Below, in pieces: positions 5,852 to 9,356 of a stretch of 9,356 bases of DNA; the stretch's first letter is position 1; every line of letters starts with the position of its first letter. The notes below the pieces were generated by a model. The model was given only the letters and a program-made list of their open reading frames with translations. It searched no databases and was not told the origin of the DNA. The DNA is from an uncultured Clostridium sp. (lineage in GTDB: Bacteria > Bacillota > Clostridia > Lachnospirales > Lachnospiraceae), in contig CATWBR010000156.1 in NCBI GenBank assembly GCA_958349075.1, positions 1 through 9,356 on the forward strand. The letters run 5' to 3'. Position numbers and translations under genes: made by a program.

Positions 5852-7270
5852 ATGGAGGAGAAAAGAGCAAAAACAAGAGAAGAGAGGCTCAACAATCTGT
5901 TGAACCCGTATGTATTGATATGTATCATTATTTTAATTGCCGCAGTCTGTACTTACATCATTCCGGCGGGAAATTACCAGTATATCTTAAATGAGAGCAG
6001 CGGAAAATCGGTCGTGGATCCCGGAAGCTATATGAGGGCAGCCAACACTCCGGTCGGCCTGATGGGAATTCTGAGTGCAATCCCCTCGGGACTTGAAAAA
6101 GCGGGATATATCATATTCTTTGTATTCATCATTGCAGGAGCTTTTGAGATGTTAAACAGGACGGGATTCACGGAGGCCCTGGTGGGAACGACAATGAAGA
6201 AATTTTCAAATCAGGAGAAGATCCTGTTTCCGGCCATTGTCATTCTTCTGTCATTTCTGGCAGCCACGATTGGGATGGCCGAGGAAGTCATTATTTTCGT
6301 GCCGATCCTGCTGGCGCTCTGCAAATATATGGGATATGATGAACTTTTGGCGGCCGGTCTTGCATACTGCGGCATCCGGGCGGGGCACATTAACGGAATG
6401 ATGAATCCCTTCAATGTGGGAATTGCACAGAGCATCGCGGATGTTCCATTATATTCCGGCCTGTGGTACCGGAGCATCTGGTGTGCCGTAACAATTGCCG
6501 TGACCATTTTCCTTCTGATGAGATATGCAAAGAAGATCAAACATCACCCGGAGAAGAGCCTGATGTACGGAATCAGCACCTCCGTGGGGACGGAGATCGA
6601 TTTATCGGAGATTAAAATATTCACTGGGAAACATAAGGTTCTGGGGCTGCTGCTGATGGGAACCTTTGTCCTCACGATATTCGGCGTTGCCAGATATGGC
6701 TGGTATATGACGGAGCTGGCCGCACTATTTCTGGGCTTCGGAATACTGACAGGAATTATCGGAGGATTTTCCGCATCTTCCATTGCAGACACATTTCTGG
6801 ACGGAGCGAAAAATATTATTCCGGGAGCTCTGATTGTGGGAGTGGCGGGAGGAATTCTGGTCATCCTGGACAGTGGAAATATCACGGATACCATCATTTA
6901 CCATGCGGCGTCCTGTCTGCAGGGAATGCCGAAGGTACTGGCCGCCAACGGAATGTATGTGTTCCAGTGGCTGCTCAATATGATAATCCCGTCCGGTTCC
7001 GCCCAGGCGGCTGTGACAATGCCGATTATGACGCCTCTAGCCGACGTCCTCGGAATCAACCGTCAGGTTGCCGTTCTGGCCTTCCATTACGGCGACGGGG
7101 TTACAAATCTGCTGACTCCCGCCTGCGGTCCTCTTATGGCCTGCCTGGCTGTAGCCGGTGTTCCCTATCAAAAGTGGCTGAAATGGGTGATTCCCATGCT
7201 GATTGCCTGGACGCTGATCGGGTTCGGCGCCGTTACCGTGGCTCAGATAATCGGGCTTGGGCCGATATAA
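5852..7270 (+). CDS. YfcC-family (DcuC/ion-transporter-type) carrier
   Basis: 472 aa, about 12 hydrophobic segments; positive-rich N-terminus (MEEKRAKTREERLNNLLNPY) and a cytosolic loop near 224-262. YfcC/DcuC-type features: LNPYVLICIIILIAAVCTYIIPAG in the first TM (17-40), NPFNVGIAQ (185-193), IIPSGSAQAAVTMPIM (378-393), the AVLAFHYGDGVTNLLTP stretch (407-423), and a closing PYQKWLKW (438-445). The NPFNVGIAQ and SGSAQAAVTM segments are probably the two re-entrant substrate loops of the pseudosymmetric halves. Related carriers move C4-dicarboxylates, basic amino acids or short peptides by secondary transport; the substrate here is unknown. The start at 5852 has AAAGGA (5837-5842), which overlaps the previous stop codon, so it is in an operon with the hydrolase. 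Confidence 0.9.
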   Translation: MEEKRAKTREERLNNLLNPYVLICIIILIAAVCTYIIPAGNYQYILNESSGKSVVDPGSYMRAANTPVGLMGILSAIPSGLEKAGYIIFFVFIIAGAFEMLNRTGFTEALVGTTMKKFSNQEKILFPAIVILLSFLAATIGMAEEVIIFVPILLALCKYMGYDELLAAGLAYCGIRAGHINGMMNPFNVGIAQSIADVPLYSGLWYRSIWCAVTIAVTIFLLMRYAKKIKHHPEKSLMYGISTSVGTEIDLSEIKIFTGKHKVLGLLLMGTFVLTIFGVARYGWYMTELAALFLGFGILTGIIGGFSASSIADTFLDGAKNIIPGALIVGVAGGILVILDSGNITDTIIYHAASCLQGMPKVLAANGMYVFQWLLNMIIPSGSAQAAVTMPIMTPLADVLGINRQVAVLAFHYGDGVTNLLTPACGPLMACLAVAGVPYQKWLKWVIPMLIAWTLIGFGAVTVAQIIGLGPI

Positions 7271-7277
7271 GGAGGAT

Positions 7278-7306
7278 ATGGCAAAAAAGAGCCGCTGTGT
7301 TATACT
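7278..7306 (+). promoter_or_regulatory. Promoter of the regulator gene
   Basis: -35 ATGGCA (7278-7283, 4 of 6 to TTGACA), a 17-nt spacer, and -10 TATACT (7301-7306) preceded by TG at 7298-7299, an extended -10. Initiation near 7313 would leave only about 18 nt before the start codon, with the SD AAGGAGG at 7316-7322 almost at the 5' end. The regulator can thus be made independently of the carrier operon, although no terminator separates them. Confidence 0.6.
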
Positions 7307-7330
7307 GTAAATAAAAAGGAGGGCAATGAT

Positions 7331-8644
7331 ATGATCGTCGGACTGGTTGGAGCTCCAGCAAAAATCAATAATATGGAAAAAGCATTGGCGCAGATGGACA
7401 GAGGCCTTGAGATAAGCCGTCTGGAACTGGAAAGCCTGCCGACAAAGGAGCATCTGCCTTTGTTCCGGCAGCTTCAGAAAACCGCGGATATCATTATCAT
7501 CGCCGGGTATTACGACTATATGTATTTTACCGGCCACGTCTCACCGACGAAAATCACGGGATATGTTGCCAGGGATATCCTGACGCTTTACCATACGCTG
7601 CTGCAGGCCGTGTCCGAAGGTTACGATATAAACCGAATCAGTATCGACGGATATGGGGAGGAGGAGCTGCATGAAATATTTGAGGAGACGGGACGGTGTG
7701 TCAGCCTCGGCTCGGTTTATCTTTATAAGGATGCATTCCAGGACAGCGCACTCTTTGACGAGACGGTCGAACATATGGTTTCTTTCCATTCGGAGACATA
7801 CCAGAGCAGGAATACAAGCGTCTGTCTTACCTGCATCAGTCCTGTCCATGAACGGCTTCAGAAAATGGGGATCCCCTCTATTATGATCGGTTCCACCTAT
7901 GAAAACGTGCGCCTGGCTTATGAGAAGCTGAGGCTGGAGTACTTTTTAAAAGAGAAGGAGACGGGACAGACACTGTTCATCTATATGGAGACGGGAAAGG
8001 GAACACAGCAGGGCAGGACCGGCTGTTATCTGGAACTCGATAAACTGAAAGCAGCGGAAAAAATACTTTCCTTTGCACTGGAGCTTCAGGCGGCGGTGGA
8101 GGAGATTGCCTGGGGAAAGTATGTACTGGTCGTGGACAGGAACGTTTTCGAGAGACTTCCGTACCGGACGCGCCTCGGCAATCTGCTGAGGGAGGTCAGG
8201 AAAGCGGCGGGATGCAGGCTGAGTATTGGTGTTGGTACGTCGGATCTCATGTGGGAAGCGGGGGAAAATGCAAGGTCCGCCCTGGAGAAAGCGCTCACTC
8301 AGGAGGTATCCTGCGCATACGTCGTCTATAACAATGTGCTGGTGGACGGACCGATTTTAAGCAGTGAGGAGAAAGAGAGTATTCCTTCGGACTGCCGGTG
8401 GCAGAAGATTGCGGAGGAAACCTCCCTGAGTATTAATACGGTACTTAAATTTAACGCTATCGTGGAGAAATACAGGAGCAACGTATTTACGGTAAATGAG
8501 CTGTCCCTTGTCTATGGCTGTTCGCTCCGGTCGATGTACCGAATGGTGGAGAAGCTGGAGCAGAGCGGGTATATAGAAGAAGACGGAAAAAGAATGATTA
8601 ACGATGCCGGACGCCCGAGCCGGATTCTGAAGATAAAGTTCTAG
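7331..8644 (+). CDS. Transcriptional regulator, sensor + GGDEF-like + wHTH
   Basis: 437 aa, no TM. Three parts. Residues 1 to about 210 form an alpha/beta double domain (MIVGLVGAP; ADIIIIAGYYDY 52-63; a second half with IPSIMIGSTYENVRLAYEKL 181-200) reminiscent of PrpR-N-type ligand sensors. Residues 212-335 resemble a degenerate GGDEF-like domain (CRLSIGVGTSDLMWEAGENA 295-314, then RSALEKAL), with no GGDEF signature, so no cyclase activity is expected. Residues about 355-437 are DNA binding: LSINTVLKFNAIVEKY (366-381), then a winged HTH with ELSLVYGCSLRSMYRMVEKL (390-409) and a wing ending in GRPSRILKI. The domain order recalls PucR/CdaR-like regulators but with a wHTH. It begins 8 nt after a strong SD (7316-7322) and 60 nt after the carrier, so it probably senses the carrier's substrate or product. 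Family name uncertain. Confidence 0.75.
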   Translation: MIVGLVGAPAKINNMEKALAQMDRGLEISRLELESLPTKEHLPLFRQLQKTADIIIIAGYYDYMYFTGHVSPTKITGYVARDILTLYHTLLQAVSEGYDINRISIDGYGEEELHEIFEETGRCVSLGSVYLYKDAFQDSALFDETVEHMVSFHSETYQSRNTSVCLTCISPVHERLQKMGIPSIMIGSTYENVRLAYEKLRLEYFLKEKETGQTLFIYMETGKGTQQGRTGCYLELDKLKAAEKILSFALELQAAVEEIAWGKYVLVVDRNVFERLPYRTRLGNLLREVRKAAGCRLSIGVGTSDLMWEAGENARSALEKALTQEVSCAYVVYNNVLVDGPILSSEEKESIPSDCRWQKIAEETSLSINTVLKFNAIVEKYRSNVFTVNELSLVYGCSLRSMYRMVEKLEQSGYIEEDGKRMINDAGRPSRILKIKF

Positions 8645-8686
8645 AGCGTGTTTGAAGATTGCTTTTCGTCAGATGTGTGCCACCCC

Positions 8687-8715
8687 TTTACTAACCTCCA
8701 AAGCTGTGCTAATAT
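8687..8715 (+). promoter_or_regulatory. Promoter of ybaK
   Basis: -35 TTTACT (8687-8692, 4 of 6), a 17-nt spacer, and -10 TAATAT (8710-8715) with TG at 8707-8708, an extended -10. Initiation near 8722 falls inside the frame upstream of the proposed ybaK start, which supports starting at 8775 rather than further upstream. The leader would be about 53 nt and contain a small ORF. Confidence 0.6.
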
Positions 8716-8733
8716 ATCCAACAAAAGGAAATA

Positions 8734-8766
8734 AATGGTACAGATTACGAGAACAGGCAGGAAGTG
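8734..8766 (+). CDS. Possible 10-aa upstream ORF (MVQITRTGRK)
   Basis: ATG at 8734, TGA at 8764-8766, preceded by AAAAGGAA at 8723-8730. It lies fully within the predicted ybaK leader, in a different frame, and its stop overlaps the ybaK SD (AGGAAG, 8759-8764), a layout that would allow coupled or competing initiation. It has no Pro or Cys codons, so it is not an obvious sensor for the ybaK substrate. The SD spacing is short and the ORF could be chance. Confidence 0.3.
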
Positions 8767-8774
8767 ACATAATT

Positions 8775-9242
8775 ATGACAAAAACAAACGTAATGCGCCT
8801 ATTGGACGCGGCGGGAATCGAATATGAACCGGGTGAATACGAGGTGGATGAGAATGATTTATCGGGCAGCCATGCGGCCGACAAAATGGGCGTGGATCAT
8901 GACAGCATGTATAAGACACTGGTGCTGACGGGAGAGAAGAAGGGGTATCTGGTCTGTTGCATTCCGGTCGATGAAGAACTGGATTTAAAGAAGGTGGCCA
9001 GGGCGGCGGGAGACAAGAAAGTGGAGATGATCCACATGAAAGATTTACTGCCTCTGACCGGATATATCCGTGGCGGCTGTTCCCCTGTTGGGATGAAAAA
9101 ACGGTTCCCTACTTATATAGAAGAAACAGCCCAGCTTTATGACCGGATCACCGTCAGCGCCGGAATGCGGGGCGTTCAGGTATCGGTAAATCCGGAGGAT
9201 CTCGCAGGCTATATCGAAGCCGATTTTGCCCCGTTAATCTGA
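8775..9242 (+). CDS. ybaK: Cys-tRNA(Pro)/Cys-tRNA(Cys) deacylase YbaK/EbsC
   Basis: 155 aa from ATG 8775, the normal length for YbaK. The enzyme hydrolyses Cys wrongly attached to tRNA(Pro), working in trans with ProRS in the cytosol. Visible features: N-terminal TKTNVMRLLDAAGIEYE, then SGSHAADKMGV (30-40), MYKTLV (45-50) with Lys47 as the expected catalytic lysine, YLVCCIPVDEELDLKKVA (58-75), GYIRGGCSPVGMKKRFPTYI (96-115) containing the GGxSPxG loop, and a VSVNPEDLAGY (136-146) end typical of the family. The open frame continues upstream to 8652, but those 41 codons are unlike YbaK and run through the promoter. SD AGGAAG (8759-8764) is 10 nt away. It is unrelated to the upstream cassette. 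Confidence 0.92.
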   Translation: MTKTNVMRLLDAAGIEYEPGEYEVDENDLSGSHAADKMGVDHDSMYKTLVLTGEKKGYLVCCIPVDEELDLKKVARAAGDKKVEMIHMKDLLPLTGYIRGGCSPVGMKKRFPTYIEETAQLYDRITVSAGMRGVQVSVNPEDLAGYIEADFAPLI

Positions 9243-9356
9243 CGGAAAGTATAAAAAACCATGGCGAATAGAAGGCAAAAAGTCAGAAAATAGTTAACAT
9301 AAAAAACAATAGACATAAAACGACACTTTTTTCATATGGAAGAAATTGCCATAACT
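9243..9356 (+). other. AT-rich 3' gap, nothing recognisable
   Basis: The last 114 nt after ybaK contain many A-runs and one T6 run (9329-9334) but no stem in front of it that would make a convincing terminator, and no supported start codon. The window ends inside this gap. Confidence 0.5.

Noticed and set aside
7278..7310. 10-codon ORF MAKKSRCVIL after the carrier gene
   Set aside because: The SD-like AAGGAGG is only 2 nt from the ATG and the ORF coincides with the -35/-10 of the regulator promoter; chance is more likely.

Overview
The window looks like chromosome of a gut-type Clostridia, most likely a Lachnospiraceae relative. Base composition is balanced, SD sequences of the AAGGAGG type are strong, and the gene content fits: a DUF2500 protein, a miniature protein with the Na+-decarboxylase beta-subunit motif, a YfcC-type carrier and YbaK. 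All nine supported genes lie on the + strand. I see no tRNA, rRNA, CRISPR array, insertion sequence or phage gene.

Region A (1-1090) is a compact set of three small genes: a DUF2500 membrane-anchored protein, a two-TM miniprotein carrying the OadB/GcdB-type IIGGADGPTAI motif, and a small DUF2007-like protein. A 16-bp hairpin closes the group.

Region B (1091-3108) holds two tandem paralogous cytosolic proteins of unknown function, both 326 aa. They share seven cysteines and end in degenerate versions of the same IIGGADGP motif found in the miniprotein. Three of five consecutive genes thus carry one motif, which is the most unusual pattern in the window.

Region C (3109-3578) is a non-coding gap of 470 nt. 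In order it contains six 14-bp tandem repeats, two terminator-like hairpins, an extended -10 promoter, and a leader of about 165 nt with three successive stem-loops. The last stem-loop is a perfect 11-bp inverted repeat close to the next RBS.

Region D (3579-8644) is a likely catabolic or salvage cassette. It comprises a DUF3604 predicted metal-dependent hydrolase of the PHP-like type, a YfcC/DcuC-type 12-TM carrier, and a three-part regulator with its own promoter. The regulator appears to have a PrpR-N-like sensor, a degenerate GGDEF-like segment and a C-terminal winged HTH. The simplest reading is that the carrier imports a small organic acid, peptide or amino-acid derivative, the hydrolase acts on it in the cytosol, and the regulator controls the pair. 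The substrate cannot be read from sequence.

Region E (8645-9356) is a separately promoted ybaK/ebsC gene (Cys-tRNA(Pro) deacylase). Its true start is well inside the longest open frame, and a 10-codon upstream ORF overlaps its SD. The last 114 nt are AT-rich with nothing recognisable.
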